Shown: positions 1-8,535 of the stretch, piece by piece
How the letters are laid out: every line of letters starts with the position of its first letter
How positions within the stretch are numbered: position 1 is the first letter of the stretch
Source of the DNA: JAAYDY01 sp964500225
GTDB taxonomy: Bacteria > Planctomycetota > Phycisphaerae > FEN-1346 > JAACEH01
Assembly (NCBI GenBank): GCA_964500225.1
Contig: CAZCOA010000031.1
Coordinates: 1 to 33,663 of the forward strand
DNA length: 33,663 bases
Reading direction: 5' to 3'
Made by a program: the position numbers and the translations under genes
Notes under the pieces: model-generated
What the model was told of the DNA's origin: nothing
Databases searched by the model: none
The model's input: the letters and a program-made list of their open reading frames with translations, nothing else

Positions 1-2
1 TC

Positions 3-1067
3 GGCACCACGCGCAACGTGCCGGACGGGTTGCCCTGCGGCAGCGACGTGGCCATCCTAAGCGTCGTCGGCTACGACCCGCGGACGGTCTATACGGGCCG
101 CGCGCCGCTGGAGGCCCTGGCCCAGGACATTCCGCTGGGCAAGAACGACCTCGTCTTCCGCTGTAACCTCGTCACCGTGATCGACGAGACGATGATCGAC
201 AACTCGGCCGGCGGCATCTCGACCGAGGAAGGCGCCGCCCTGATCCGCGACCTCGCCGAGGCCCTCGGCGACGAGCAGTGGGAGTTCCATCCCGGCGTGG
301 GCTACCGCCATCTGCTGATCCACCGCGGCCACGGCAAAAGCGGCCTGCGGACCACCGCGCCGCACGATATCCTCGGGAAACCGATCAAGAACTATCTGCC
401 CACAGGCGAAGGGGCGGACGAACTGTTGCGTCTCATGGAGGCCAGCCGCAGCCTCCTGGCCGACCACGAAATCAACCGCGTCCGGCGCGACCTCAACGAG
501 CATCCGGCCACGCAAATCTGGCTTTGGGGCGAGGGGTTGCGGCCCAAGCTCCAGCCGTTCCACGAGCGGTTTGGCATCCATGGGGCCGCCATCACTGCCG
601 TGGACCTGGTCCGTGGCATTGCGCGGGCCATCGGCTGGAAAGTGATCGAAGTTGAGGGCGCCAACGCCTATCTGAACACCAACTACCGCGGCAAGGGCCA
701 GGCGGCCATCCGGGCCCTGGACGACGTGGACCTGGTGTGCGTCCACATCGAGGCGCCCGACGAGAGCGGCCACGAAGGCAATGCCGCCCACAAAATCCAG
801 GCCATCGAGGAGATCGACCGTCACATCCTGGCGCCGCTGCTGGCCCACATGGAATCGACTTACGATGCCTGGCGCCTGATGGTCCTGCCGGATCACCTGA
901 CGCCGATCAACGTCCGCACCCACACGGCCGACCCGGTTCCGGTCGGCATCATCGGCACGGGCATGGAGCCCCTTCACCCGGGACCATTCACCGAGAAACA
1001 TGCCGCCACAAGCGGCTTCCGGATTCCCGTCGGCCACGAGCTGATGGAGTATTTCCTCAGACGATAG
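3..1067 (+). CDS. ApgM-family phosphoglycerate mutase-like protein, probable alternative homoserine kinase (5' partial)
   Basis: The reading frame is open from the first bases of the window, so the start codon and roughly the first 45-50 residues lie outside it. The visible part belongs to the alkaline-phosphatase superfamily, archaeal-type cofactor-independent phosphoglycerate mutase (ApgM, COG3635). It shows PCGSDVAILSVVGYDP near the left edge, where Ser (codon 42-44) is the expected phosphate-accepting residue. Later come metal-site motifs EAPDESGHEG and LPDHLTPINVRTHTADPVP. A clade of this family has been proposed (TIGR02535), and in some bacteria shown, to act as homoserine kinase, often beside lysC. 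The gene here ends 14 bases before lysC on the same strand, which favours homoserine phosphorylation in threonine synthesis over glycolysis. Family assignment is firm; the substrate is inferred. Confidence 0.85.
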   Translation, partial: GTTRNVPDGLPCGSDVAILSVVGYDPRTVYTGRAPLEALAQDIPLGKNDLVFRCNLVTVIDETMIDNSAGGISTEEGAALIRDLAEALGDEQWEFHPGVGYRHLLIHRGHGKSGLRTTAPHDILGKPIKNYLPTGEGADELLRLMEASRSLLADHEINRVRRDLNEHPATQIWLWGEGLRPKLQPFHERFGIHGAAITAVDLVRGIARAIGWKVIEVEGANAYLNTNYRGKGQAAIRALDDVDLVCVHIEAPDESGHEGNAAHKIQAIEEIDRHILAPLLAHMESTYDAWRLMVLPDHLTPINVRTHTADPVPVGIIGTGMEPLHPGPFTEKHAATSGFRIPVGHELMEYFLRR

Positions 1068-1081
1068 AGAGGCTGGATCCC

Positions 1082-2317
1082 ATGGCAACGGTCGTACAGA
1101 AATTTGGCGGCACGAGCGTCGCAACCGCCGACAAGATACGCAAGGCGGCGAGTCGCGCCATTGCGGCTCGCCAGGCCGGTCACCACGTCATCGTGGTGGT
1201 CTCGGCCCGCGGGCAAACCACCGACGAACTGATCGAACTGGCCCATGAGATCACCAACCGCCCGTCGGCCCGCGAGATGGATCAGCTTTTGTCCACGGGC
1301 GAACAGATTTCGATCGCCCTGATGGCCATGGCCATTCACGCCATGGGCCACGACGCCATCAGTTTCACGGGCGGGCAGGTGGGCCTGGTGACCGACAGCG
1401 TTCACACCAAGGCCCGCATCCAGAAAGTGGACGTCAAGCGGCTCAAGGAGCAGTTTGCCCAGGGCAAGATCGTGATCGTGGCGGGCTTCCAGGGGGTGGA
1501 CGGCCACCAGAACATCACGACGCTGGGCCGTGGCGGCAGCGACACCACGGCCGTGGCCCTGGCCGCGGCGATGAAGTTGGCCGGCGAGAAGGAAATCATC
1601 TGCGAGATCTACACCGACGTGGACGGCGTGTACACGGCCGACCCACGGAAGGTGCCGACGGCCCGCAAGCTGGACGTGATCAGTTACGAGGAGATGCTCG
1701 AGCTGGCGTCGCTCGGCGCGGGCGTCATGCACAGCCGGGCCGTGGAGTTCGGCAAGAAATTCGACATCCCCATTCACGTGCGATCCAGTCTGAACGACTC
1801 GAAGGGCACGATGATTACCAAGGAGGCAGCACACATGGAAGGCATCGTCGTACGAGGCGCCGCAATGACCCGGGAACTGGCCAAGGTGACCATCCGCGCG
1901 GTGCCCGACACCCCAGGCATCGCCGCGAAAATCTTCCATGAGATTGCCGCGGCCAACATCGTCGTGGACGACATCATCCAGAACGTCTCCAACGAGGGCC
2001 AGACCGACCTGTCGTTCACCGTGGCCGAGACCGACGCCGACGACGTGTCCGACGTGGCTCACCGCCTGGCCAAGGAAATCGGCGCCGGAGCCGTCGAATT
2101 CGACAAGAACATTTCCAAGGTGTCCATCGTCGGCGTCGGCATGCGAAGCCACACCGGCGTCGCCGAGAAAATGTTCAAGGCGCTGGCCGACGCCCGCATC
2201 AACATTCAGATGATCACGACGTCGGAGATCAAGATTTCGTGTATCATCAGGCGCCAGGACGCCGAAAACGCCCTGAAGGCCGTCCACGACGCATTCCAGT
2301 TGGGCAACGAGGCCTGA
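1082..2317 (+). CDS. lysC: Aspartate kinase (alpha subunit), aspartate-family amino acid pathway
   Basis: The 411-residue product phosphorylates L-aspartate, the first step towards lysine, threonine and methionine. The start is ATG at 1082: translation there begins MATVVQKFGGTSV, the invariant N-terminus of the family, with a GAGG ribosome-binding sequence just upstream. Residues 1 to about 245 form the amino acid kinase fold, with GRGGSDTTAVALAAA and a YTDVDGVYTADPR segment. Residues from about 260 hold two ACT domains typical of feedback-inhibited enzymes (TPGIAAKIFHEIAAANI and HTGVAEKMFKALADARI). It follows the ApgM-family gene by 14 bases, so the two are probably co-transcribed. An in-frame internal start inside the gene would yield a separate regulatory beta chain (see the separate entry). 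Length matches the bacterial alpha-subunit size. Confidence 0.97.
   Translation: MATVVQKFGGTSVATADKIRKAASRAIAARQAGHHVIVVVSARGQTTDELIELAHEITNRPSAREMDQLLSTGEQISIALMAMAIHAMGHDAISFTGGQVGLVTDSVHTKARIQKVDVKRLKEQFAQGKIVIVAGFQGVDGHQNITTLGRGGSDTTAVALAAAMKLAGEKEIICEIYTDVDGVYTADPRKVPTARKLDVISYEEMLELASLGAGVMHSRAVEFGKKFDIPIHVRSSLNDSKGTMITKEAAHMEGIVVRGAAMTRELAKVTIRAVPDTPGIAAKIFHEIAAANIVVDDIIQNVSNEGQTDLSFTVAETDADDVSDVAHRLAKEIGAGAVEFDKNISKVSIVGVGMRSHTGVAEKMFKALADARINIQMITTSEIKISCIIRRQDAENALKAVHDAFQLGNEA
1820..1837 (+). promoter_or_regulatory. Internal ribosome-binding site and ATG for the aspartate kinase beta subunit
   Basis: AAGGAGG at 1820-1826 lies 8 bases before ATG 1835, which is in frame with lysC. 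Translation from this ATG would give a 160-residue protein (1835-2317) containing just the two ACT domains. B. subtilis and Corynebacterium aspartate kinases are known alpha2beta2 enzymes whose beta chain comes from such an internal start. The site is seen directly; its use is inferred from those precedents. Confidence 0.75.
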
Positions 2318-2320
2318 CGG

Positions 2321-2340
2321 GACGCGGTCGCCGCGTCTTT
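2321..2340 (+). terminator. Short hairpin after lysC, weak terminator or intercistronic stem
   Basis: GACGCGG (2321-2327) pairs perfectly with CCGCGTC (2331-2337) around a 3-base loop and is followed by only three T residues. It sits three bases after the lysC stop and 24 bases before the next start. The T tract is too short to be sure of termination, and the following gene has no evident promoter of its own, so this may only attenuate or stabilise the message. Confidence 0.3.
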
Positions 2341-2363
2341 CCGTCGCCCAAGGAGCCGCTCGC

Positions 2364-3323
2364 ATGACGATGCCGACCGAGAAAATCCGACTCGGCATCA
2401 GCACGTGCCTGCTCGGCGAGCCGGTCCGCTACGACGGCGGTCACAAACGCGACGATTTCCTCGTGGACACCCTCGGGCAATACGTCGAGTGGGTGCCGGT
2501 CTGCCCGGAGGTCGAGTGCGGCCTGCCGGTGCCGCGCGAGGCCATGCGGCTGGTCGGCGACGCCGAGTCCCCTCGCCTGGTAACGATCCACACCAACATC
2601 GACCACACGGACCGGATGCTCGCCTGGGCTGCGCGGCGCATTGACGAGCTGGAGGGCGAGGGGCTTTGCGGATTCGTCTTCAAGAGCAAGTCGCCCAGTT
2701 CCGGCATGGAACGAGTGAAGATCTACGACGCCGGCGGCAATAGCCGCAAGGTCGGCGTCGGCCTGTTCGCCCGGGCCTTCATGCAGCGATTCCCGCTGCT
2801 TCCGGTCGAGGACGAGGGGCGACTGCACGATCCCCTGCTCCGCGAGAACTTCATCGAGCGCGTATTCTGTCTGAAGCGATACCGAGACATGCTGGCCCAG
2901 GGCGGCGGTCGCCGGCGACTGGTCGAGTTCCACACCGATCACAAGATTCTGCTGATGTCACATAGCGCCGAGCTGATGCGCCGCATGGGGCACATCGTGG
3001 GCCGCGCCGACCAGGTCAGCCCGGCCGACCTGACGGCCGAGTACGAGCGGCTCATGCTCCAGGCCCTCAAGCTCACGGCTACGGTCCGCAAGCACGTCAA
3101 CGCCCTTCAGCACATGATGGGGCACCTGCGCCGTCACCTCTCAGCCGACGAGAAACAGGAATTGCTCGACGTGATCGGTCGGTATCATGCGGGCCTCGTG
3201 CCGTTGGTGGTGCCCATCACGCTGCTTCAGCACCACGTTCGCAAGCACAAGGTCGAGTACCTGAGCCGACAGGTCTATCTGAATCCCCATCCCCTGGAAC
3301 TGAAGCTGCGCAACCACGCCTGA
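2364..3323 (+). CDS. DUF523-DUF1722 (YbgA-type) fusion protein, TudS-like desulfurase domain
   Basis: This 319-residue protein joins an N-terminal DUF523 domain (about residues 8-155) to a C-terminal DUF1722 domain (about 185-300). DUF523 includes TudS, an iron-sulfur thiouracil desulfurase. Signature parts are STCLLGEPVRYDGGHK, PVCPEVECGLPVPRE and FKSKSPSSGMERVK. Cysteines at 15, 47, 52 and 102 could serve a cluster, but the usual Cys of the SPSCG motif is Ser113 here. DUF1722 is the domain found alone in E. coli YbgA, whose role is unclear. The start is set by AAGGAG (2350-2355), 8 bases before ATG. It follows lysC by 46 bases on the same strand. There is no signal peptide, so it should be cytoplasmic. 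The domain call is firm; the reaction is not. Confidence 0.85.
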   Translation: MTMPTEKIRLGISTCLLGEPVRYDGGHKRDDFLVDTLGQYVEWVPVCPEVECGLPVPREAMRLVGDAESPRLVTIHTNIDHTDRMLAWAARRIDELEGEGLCGFVFKSKSPSSGMERVKIYDAGGNSRKVGVGLFARAFMQRFPLLPVEDEGRLHDPLLRENFIERVFCLKRYRDMLAQGGGRRRLVEFHTDHKILLMSHSAELMRRMGHIVGRADQVSPADLTAEYERLMLQALKLTATVRKHVNALQHMMGHLRRHLSADEKQELLDVIGRYHAGLVPLVVPITLLQHHVRKHKVEYLSRQVYLNPHPLELKLRNHA

Positions 3324-3382
3324 CGCCCGCGCGTCTGGCGGACTCAGACCGTGCGCCACACCAGGAACGCCTACGGCCGTTG

Positions 3383-4495
3383 TCACTCAACCGATGGGAC
3401 CGAGGATGGGGGAGAAGTCGGCGGCGCTTTGTCCAACAGTCGCACAAGCAGATTGCGTCCGGCGGCGCGCAGGAGTCCGGCGGCGGCTTCGGCCTTCGTA
3501 GCGGCGGCCCCCAGGTCGCCAGTGGCCTCCGTCGCCAGAACCTGTCCGTTGCGACCGTCCAGGAGCCGCATCTCGACACTGCCGCGGCAGACCACCAACT
3601 CCGGCAAGGCTGATTCCATGACTTCAGCCCGCGCGTCGCCGATCAGGAAGTAGTCCACCGGGTCGCCGTCGAGAACATCGTTCAGCGTCTTGCGCCCCGC
3701 GGCCAGAGCATTGGCCGCCGGATCGCTCAGCACACGGACTTTCTGCCCGGCGGCCGTCAGCATCCGCTCCATTTCATTCTTCAGGGCCGCCGACTCCACT
3801 TCGACACCTCCGGACTGTTCTACGGCCGCGACACACCATTGCCGGACCGTTGCGCCCAATCGCCGCCGAATCGCCTCCACCACCCCGAAAGTCGGATGCG
3901 TCGCCGACCGTAAATCCTCCAGCTTGGCCGGCAGTTGCGCGATAAGCTTATCGCACGCCTCGGCGAGCATGCTGCCCTGGGGCGTGTCGGCAGCGAACTC
4001 AACGACCAGGCCGCGCACTTCGCCGCTCTCAACATCAAGCAGCTCGTTGACGATCATAACCTTGCCGTCCATCCGGAATCCACGTCCTGAAAGCACAAAC
4101 CGCGCCCCCAGACGCTTGCCCACCGCTCGGCGGTCCAGCGGCCGCCCCTCTTGCCGGACACTCCGGATGGCCTCGAGCACGTGCGGCCGCTGCACCACGA
4201 CCCACTCGTCCATCGTTCCCAGACGGGTGGCCACGTAGGTCGGCCAGATCTCCGCCATGCGACCGGCCGCCTGGACGTCGTCGATCCAGTCCGCCTCGTA
4301 GTCCAGGACGGCCAGCGTCCTCAGCACCGGCGACGCCAAGCCCGGCTCAGCCGCAGCGGCGTCAGCGTCGCCCGGAACGGCCGGGCCGGCCTGCGATGCC
4401 GACCCGGCGGACGGCTCCGCCTGCTGAGCATAGCCCGCTGCGGCGGCAATAATCCATAGTCCTACCGATACGATGGCGATATGTCTGGCGTTCAT
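3383..4495 (-). CDS. Secreted CsgG/TolB-N-like protein of an ECF sigma operon
   Basis: The 370-residue product begins with a Sec signal peptide (hydrophobic run about residues 7-22, likely cut after AGYAQ) and an Ala/Pro-rich linker to about residue 55. No lipobox cysteine is present, so it is probably periplasmic or secreted. Residues about 58-185 resemble the CsgG/LpoB-type fold: TLAVLDYEADW, then VVQRPHVLEAIRSVRQEG and KRLGARFVLSGRG, matching the family order of a starting beta strand, a helix with an ER/QR turn and a GADYVLxG strand. Residues about 200-360 look like a second related domain (DYFLIGDARAEV, VEMRLLDGRNGQVLATE). The start has GAGGGGG just upstream and lies 21 bases after the stop of the anti-sigma-like gene, so it is the third gene of that operon. 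Its partner or substrate is unknown. Confidence 0.6.
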   Translation of the reverse strand: MNARHIAIVSVGLWIIAAAAGYAQQAEPSAGSASQAGPAVPGDADAAAAEPGLASPVLRTLAVLDYEADWIDDVQAAGRMAEIWPTYVATRLGTMDEWVVVQRPHVLEAIRSVRQEGRPLDRRAVGKRLGARFVLSGRGFRMDGKVMIVNELLDVESGEVRGLVVEFAADTPQGSMLAEACDKLIAQLPAKLEDLRSATHPTFGVVEAIRRRLGATVRQWCVAAVEQSGGVEVESAALKNEMERMLTAAGQKVRVLSDPAANALAAGRKTLNDVLDGDPVDYFLIGDARAEVMESALPELVVCRGSVEMRLLDGRNGQVLATEATGDLGAAATKAEAAAGLLRAAGRNLLVRLLDKAPPTSPPSSVPSVE

Positions 4496-4516
4496 GACGC
4501 CCCCTCTTCCCCGTTG

Positions 4517-5413
4517 TCACATGGCCTGACGACCAAGGGCCATGCGCTCGGCCTGCACGAAAATCTCATACCGGGCCGCGCCCACTTGGAGATTGCCGAC
4601 CGAGACCACTTCGGTCGCCGGCACATCGGCCGTCACATGGATGTCGGACGATGCGCCGCGCACCAGTTGGGCCTGAAGGGTCACTGGTACCGCGCTCTCC
4701 CCGCCGGCGGCAACGCTCACGCGAATGCTTGCCGGCCACACGGTCTGGTCATTGGTCACCATTTCGATGGTTTCGCCCTGCGGCACGACGGCGTCGGCCG
4801 TCCACGGCGTTTGCTCCTGGGCATCGGTACGGACCACCGTGATACGCACCACCACGGGCCGCTGGGTCTCGCCGGAGACGGGTTTGTAGATGCCGGCATT
4901 GTCTCGCCAGATGATGGCGACGTTCTCGCCGAGCTTCTCGCGAAGTGCGGCATAGTGGGCCACGCGATCGGCACTGAGCGGAATCACGGACGCGCGACTG
5001 TCGGGTCCCCTGGGGCCCAGCAGTCGCGGCCCTGCCCAGACCGACAAACCCACGACCACCAGCAGCGCTGCCGCAATGCCCCACGGAAGGCGCGGAAACC
5101 GGACCGTGTGCCGCCGGCCTCGAAGAAGGGCCGCCTCGTGAATACGACCGATGATCTCGTCCATGTGCTCCAGACGGCGGTTGTCATGTGACACGCGGAG
5201 CGCCGCCTCGTCCTCGCCGGGCGGCGCGGCCCCCCCGACCCGGTGCTGAAGGTACGCCTCGCGCACCAGAGCATCCACCTCCTGGAGTCGCTCATACTGG
5301 GCTCGCAGATCGTCGTCCCGGAGCATCCGATTCTGCAGCGCTATGGACTCCTCGTCGGACAGCTCGCCGCTGACCAGGCGGTTCAATTCCAGCAGTTCAT
5401 CATTGTCATCCAT
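4517..5413 (-). CDS. Membrane-anchored anti-sigma-factor-like protein
   Basis: The start is ATG at 5413 (MDDNDELLELNRLVSGE), 34 bases after the stop of the sigma factor gene. An upstream in-frame extension overlaps that gene and is unlikely. The 298-residue product has an acidic helical N-terminus (about 1-95, with ELSDEESIALQNRML) of the kind that binds sigma factors. There follows a basic stretch, one membrane segment at about 117-135 (PWGIAAALLVVVGLSVWAG) and an outer domain of about 160 residues rich in beta strands. It lacks the HxxxCxxC zinc-binding motif of classical ZAS anti-sigma factors. The anti-sigma role is inferred from position and topology, not from a motif. Confidence 0.65.
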   Translation of the reverse strand: MDDNDELLELNRLVSGELSDEESIALQNRMLRDDDLRAQYERLQEVDALVREAYLQHRVGGAAPPGEDEAALRVSHDNRRLEHMDEIIGRIHEAALLRGRRHTVRFPRLPWGIAAALLVVVGLSVWAGPRLLGPRGPDSRASVIPLSADRVAHYAALREKLGENVAIIWRDNAGIYKPVSGETQRPVVVRITVVRTDAQEQTPWTADAVVPQGETIEMVTNDQTVWPASIRVSVAAGGESAVPVTLQAQLVRGASSDIHVTADVPATEVVSVGNLQVGAARYEIFVQAERMALGRQAM

Positions 5414-5447
5414 GTCACGGCCCTTATGTTGCGGCACAGTGGCTCTC

Positions 5448-6014
5448 TCAGGCATCCAGATCACGGTATTTGCGGGCCAGGGCGTTGCGTGTGCGGGCCA
5501 CGCGCGAGGCGATGGTACCCTCGCTGACGCCCTCGATCTCAGCGGCCTGACGATAACTGTAACCAAGAACCACGGTCTGTTCGAAAGCCCGTCGCAACGG
5601 CGGGCGGATCTCGTCTAGTGCCTCGCGGAGGACGCGGCACAAGTGCTTGCGGTGAACCACTTCCGGCGGGTGAGGGTCGGCGGCCGACGTCTCGTGAGCC
5701 TCGGACAACTCGGCGTGACTGCGCACGTTCTCGCGGCGAAGGACGTCGCGGCTCAAATTGACGGCGATCCGGTGGAGCCATGCCCCGATCGATCCTTGGC
5801 CGTCGAACTGGTGGTGACGCTCGAAGGCTCGGACGAACGTTTCCTGGGCCACTTCCTCGGCAAGGCTGCGGCGGCGAGTCTGACCCAAGGCCGCCCGGAA
5901 CACGCTGTCGTAGTGTTCCTGGACGATCTCCGTCCACGACGCGGGGTCGCTGAGGTCGTACCGCACGAAGTCGTTCTCGCGGGGTTCGCTCATCAGTGCA
6001 TGGTCCGGATTCAT
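5448..6014 (-). CDS. ECF-type RNA polymerase sigma factor
   Basis: This 188-residue sigma-70 family protein has only regions 2 and 4, as in ECF factors. Region 2 spans about residues 25-95 (HYDSVFRAALGQTRRRSLAEEV, QETFVRAFERHHQF, GAWLHRIAVNLSRDVLRR). Region 4 spans about 130-185 (FEQTVVLGYSYRQAAEIEG, VSEGTIASRVARTRNAL). I chose ATG 6014; the open frame continues upstream to a TTG at 6095, and a second ATG at 5993 is also possible. None has an ideal ribosome-binding site, so the N-terminus is uncertain by about 30 residues. It heads an operon with the anti-sigma-like and CsgG-like genes. Its targets are unknown. I found no convincing promoter upstream. Confidence 0.9.
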   Translation of the reverse strand: MNPDHALMSEPRENDFVRYDLSDPASWTEIVQEHYDSVFRAALGQTRRRSLAEEVAQETFVRAFERHHQFDGQGSIGAWLHRIAVNLSRDVLRRENVRSHAELSEAHETSAADPHPPEVVHRKHLCRVLREALDEIRPPLRRAFEQTVVLGYSYRQAAEIEGVSEGTIASRVARTRNALARKYRDLDA

Positions 6015-6182
6015 CTTCAACGGACGGTCCTCGCCTCCGGGACGGCGCAGCGCCTGATGCCCGGCAGAGGCCGCAGGCAACCTGCGCAGCTCCAACTCAG
6101 CGGCTCCCTGACCCTAACGACGAAGGACGCCCCCGACTTCCCCGAATTGTGGCGATTCCCAGGCAGAAGCTGCCCCACCCCG

Positions 6183-8399
6183 TCAGCCTATGCCGGGGGT
6201 CTCCCGGACGCGTCGGACGAGGTTAAACTGAATGCTGCTCCGCGAATCGGTGGGAATATCGGGCATTTCCTCCCCGCCTTCCACCTTCAGCTTCGTACCT
6301 CGATAGATCCCCAAAGGCGACAGGATGGTACGCCCCTGGGCATCCACCCCACGCTCCTTGACATGGCGGATCAGCACCGGCAACTCCAGAGGCCGCATGC
6401 TGAACACTGGCGTTTCGGGATACACCTTCGTGTCGCGACAGAGCTGCACAAAACGGATGTTGCGATTGTGAAATTCCAGGCTCCACATGCTGTTGCAATT
6501 CAAAACGGTAGCCCGTTCGCGCTCTTCCTTGGTCATGCTGCTGGTAATCGGCGGCTTGTCCACGACGACCACTCGTTCCAGGTGAGGATTTTCCCGGAAA
6601 TGCTTCTCCAGGACGGCCGTGGCCTGACGGGCGAACTCGTGGAAGTCTTGGGCCCGGTTCCGGGCCATGAATACCATCGACTGGTGGTAGGCGATAGCCG
6701 AACTGGTGACCAGAAGCAGCAGCAGAGCGACGGCCGCAGCGAGAGGTCGCCCCCAGGCCAGCCAACACAGGATGGCCAGCAGAGGCGTCAGGATAACGGC
6801 GATGAGACCGGCTCCGTGCCCCGGTTTGAATATCACGTCCTTGCCATGCTCCTGCATCCAGTCGTTGATCGCCTGACTCAATTGGCCGCCGATCTGGGCC
6901 GCGTAATTAGTGCCCAGATTGGCCGAAAAGATGATCTTGATGTTTTTCGGCAACGTGACGACGGCGATCACCGTCACGATGAACGCGACAACGAAGAGCG
7001 TGACACAGGCCGCGGCGCCGGTGCGATGCTCGGTCGCACCGCGTTTGCGGGCGCGTCGCATTTCCCGGGCCGACTGCGTACGGCCAAACGAGAGCAACGA
7101 TTCCCGCGAGATCAGCCCGTCGGCCAGATACGCCGACCCCAGGCCGACGCAGATCATGACGACTACGTCCAGATAGCGGCCGTACATCGACTCGATCGTG
7201 GCCGACTCGGACAGCCCCAGCCGCAGAACAATCCCGCCGAATGTGAACAGGCAAGCCAGCATGATGTACAGCACGCCCGGATCGACCGTTCGGCGGAGAT
7301 CCTGGCCGTCAGCCGGCTGGAACCAGCGGCGAATGAGGGCAAAACGTACGGCCAGCACCACCGGCAGGACCATGCCCGCCAACAGGATGTAGTTCATCGC
7401 CCACAGGACGACCATGCTGAAGTTCTTCTTGGCCGTAGTATCGGTCAGCAGGCGACGAACCAGGTTGGTGTACTCTCGTCGCGTGGGATCGTATGTGTAA
7501 AGGTGTTTCTTGCTTCGGGCAGTCGTTGAACCAGCCGCCGGGGCCGACGCGGCCGGGGTGGTATCTGCCGCTGTCGCGGATTCCGAGGCTTGCGTCTGAT
7601 CAGACGGTTGCCCGATCAAGGTCCCAGCCGCGACTTCAATGCCCACGTTGGGAGCCGGTTCCTCGCGCGGACGGTTCAGCACGGCAATGGGCCCAAGGAG
7701 AACCGCGATGCCCGCCAGCAGGCAGGCCAGATGGCCTGCGGCGACACGGTTGCGATAATGGACCAGATGAACAATACCAACAACCACGGCGGCCGCCACG
7801 AAGGCGAAGCCCGTCACGCGGGCGACCTGCGACGCGGCGGTGGCCAGCCCTAGGGCAAGCCACCAGAACCAGCGGCCGGCATCGGCAACACGCTGGGCCG
7901 CCCACACGGTGACAACGAACAGGAAGAAAAAGAGCGGCTCGCCGAGGAAGGTGTACCCGTAGATGAAGATCGGCCCATAAAGCGCCATCGCAATCGCCCC
8001 GAGCAGCGCGGCCGTGTGGCCGAACCAGCGGCGAAACGCCGCATAGCCGACGATCACAATGCCACACGCCAGGAAGCTGTTGACCGTATAGGTCAACTGG
8101 ACGAACAGGTCGGTGTCGTCGCCCGCCAGGAGCCACATCAGGGACATGAGAATCGGCGCCCCAGGAGCCCCGGCCGGACGGTTCGGATGACGCCAGGACA
8201 AGCCGTCCCCTTGGGCCAGATGATAAGCCCTCAGGGCGTACGTGCTCTCATCGGGTTCGTACCACGGGCTGCTGAACGGCCACGCCGCCACGAAACGCAG
8301 CACAAACAGCAACAAAGCCGCGGAGAGAACGATCCCCCACTGACGACGCCGACTGGATGACTGCGGCTCCGAAGATGGATCCGCTTCAGGCTGACTCAC
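6183..8399 (-). CDS. Large integral membrane GT-C type glycosyltransferase (GT39/ArnT-like)
   Basis: This 738-residue protein has many hydrophobic segments, first at about residues 22-40. The first outer loop carries PWYEPDESTYALRAYHLAQG, resembling the acidic PDE motif of GT-C enzymes that use polyprenyl-phosphate sugars (GT39, ArnT, PMT). Further membrane segments follow. A Ser/Thr/Ala-rich insert lies at about 255-300, and a soluble C-terminal domain starts near 580. The start is GTG 8399: AGGGAG lies 7 bases upstream, while the nearby ATG at 8404 runs into a stop after one codon. Donor and acceptor are unknown; a role in cell-envelope glycans or protein glycosylation is inferred. The protein seems to be transcribed alone from a promoter at 8457-8485. 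Confidence 0.7.
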   Translation of the reverse strand: MSQPEADPSSEPQSSSRRRQWGIVLSAALLLFVLRFVAAWPFSSPWYEPDESTYALRAYHLAQGDGLSWRHPNRPAGAPGAPILMSLMWLLAGDDTDLFVQLTYTVNSFLACGIVIVGYAAFRRWFGHTAALLGAIAMALYGPIFIYGYTFLGEPLFFFLFVVTVWAAQRVADAGRWFWWLALGLATAASQVARVTGFAFVAAAVVVGIVHLVHYRNRVAAGHLACLLAGIAVLLGPIAVLNRPREEPAPNVGIEVAAGTLIGQPSDQTQASESATAADTTPAASAPAAGSTTARSKKHLYTYDPTRREYTNLVRRLLTDTTAKKNFSMVVLWAMNYILLAGMVLPVVLAVRFALIRRWFQPADGQDLRRTVDPGVLYIMLACLFTFGGIVLRLGLSESATIESMYGRYLDVVVMICVGLGSAYLADGLISRESLLSFGRTQSAREMRRARKRGATEHRTGAAACVTLFVVAFIVTVIAVVTLPKNIKIIFSANLGTNYAAQIGGQLSQAINDWMQEHGKDVIFKPGHGAGLIAVILTPLLAILCWLAWGRPLAAAVALLLLLVTSSAIAYHQSMVFMARNRAQDFHEFARQATAVLEKHFRENPHLERVVVVDKPPITSSMTKEERERATVLNCNSMWSLEFHNRNIRFVQLCRDTKVYPETPVFSMRPLELPVLIRHVKERGVDAQGRTILSPLGIYRGTKLKVEGGEEMPDIPTDSRSSIQFNLVRRVRETPGIG

Positions 8400-8456
8400 C
8401 GCATGTCTCCCTGAGAACGCCGAAGAAACGACATCCCCAATGTTAATAAGCCCGGT

Positions 8457-8485
8457 ATTATGCCATTTTCCGACATCCGATGCAA
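8457..8485 (-). promoter_or_regulatory. Sigma-70-type promoter for the membrane glycosyltransferase gene
   Basis: On the minus strand TTGCAT (8485-8480) and CATAAT (8462-8457) are 17 bases apart, and a TGG directly before the -10 gives an extended -10 element. The predicted transcript starts about 50 bases before the GTG start. The -35 box is weak; the extended -10 supports the call. Confidence 0.5.
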
Positions 8486-8535
8486 GGGGTAGCTGTGCAA
8501 TCGCCCCCTAGGAGAACTACCAGTGGCCTTCGGAG

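Noticed and set aside
3324..3382. Terminator between the convergent DUF523 and CsgG-like genes
   Set aside because: Only a 5-bp GTCTG/CAGAC stem without a T tract is present.
5643..7529. Plus-strand frame of about 630 codons over the sigma factor and glycosyltransferase
   Set aside because: It crosses two genes on the other strand that have clear domain signatures and shows none itself.
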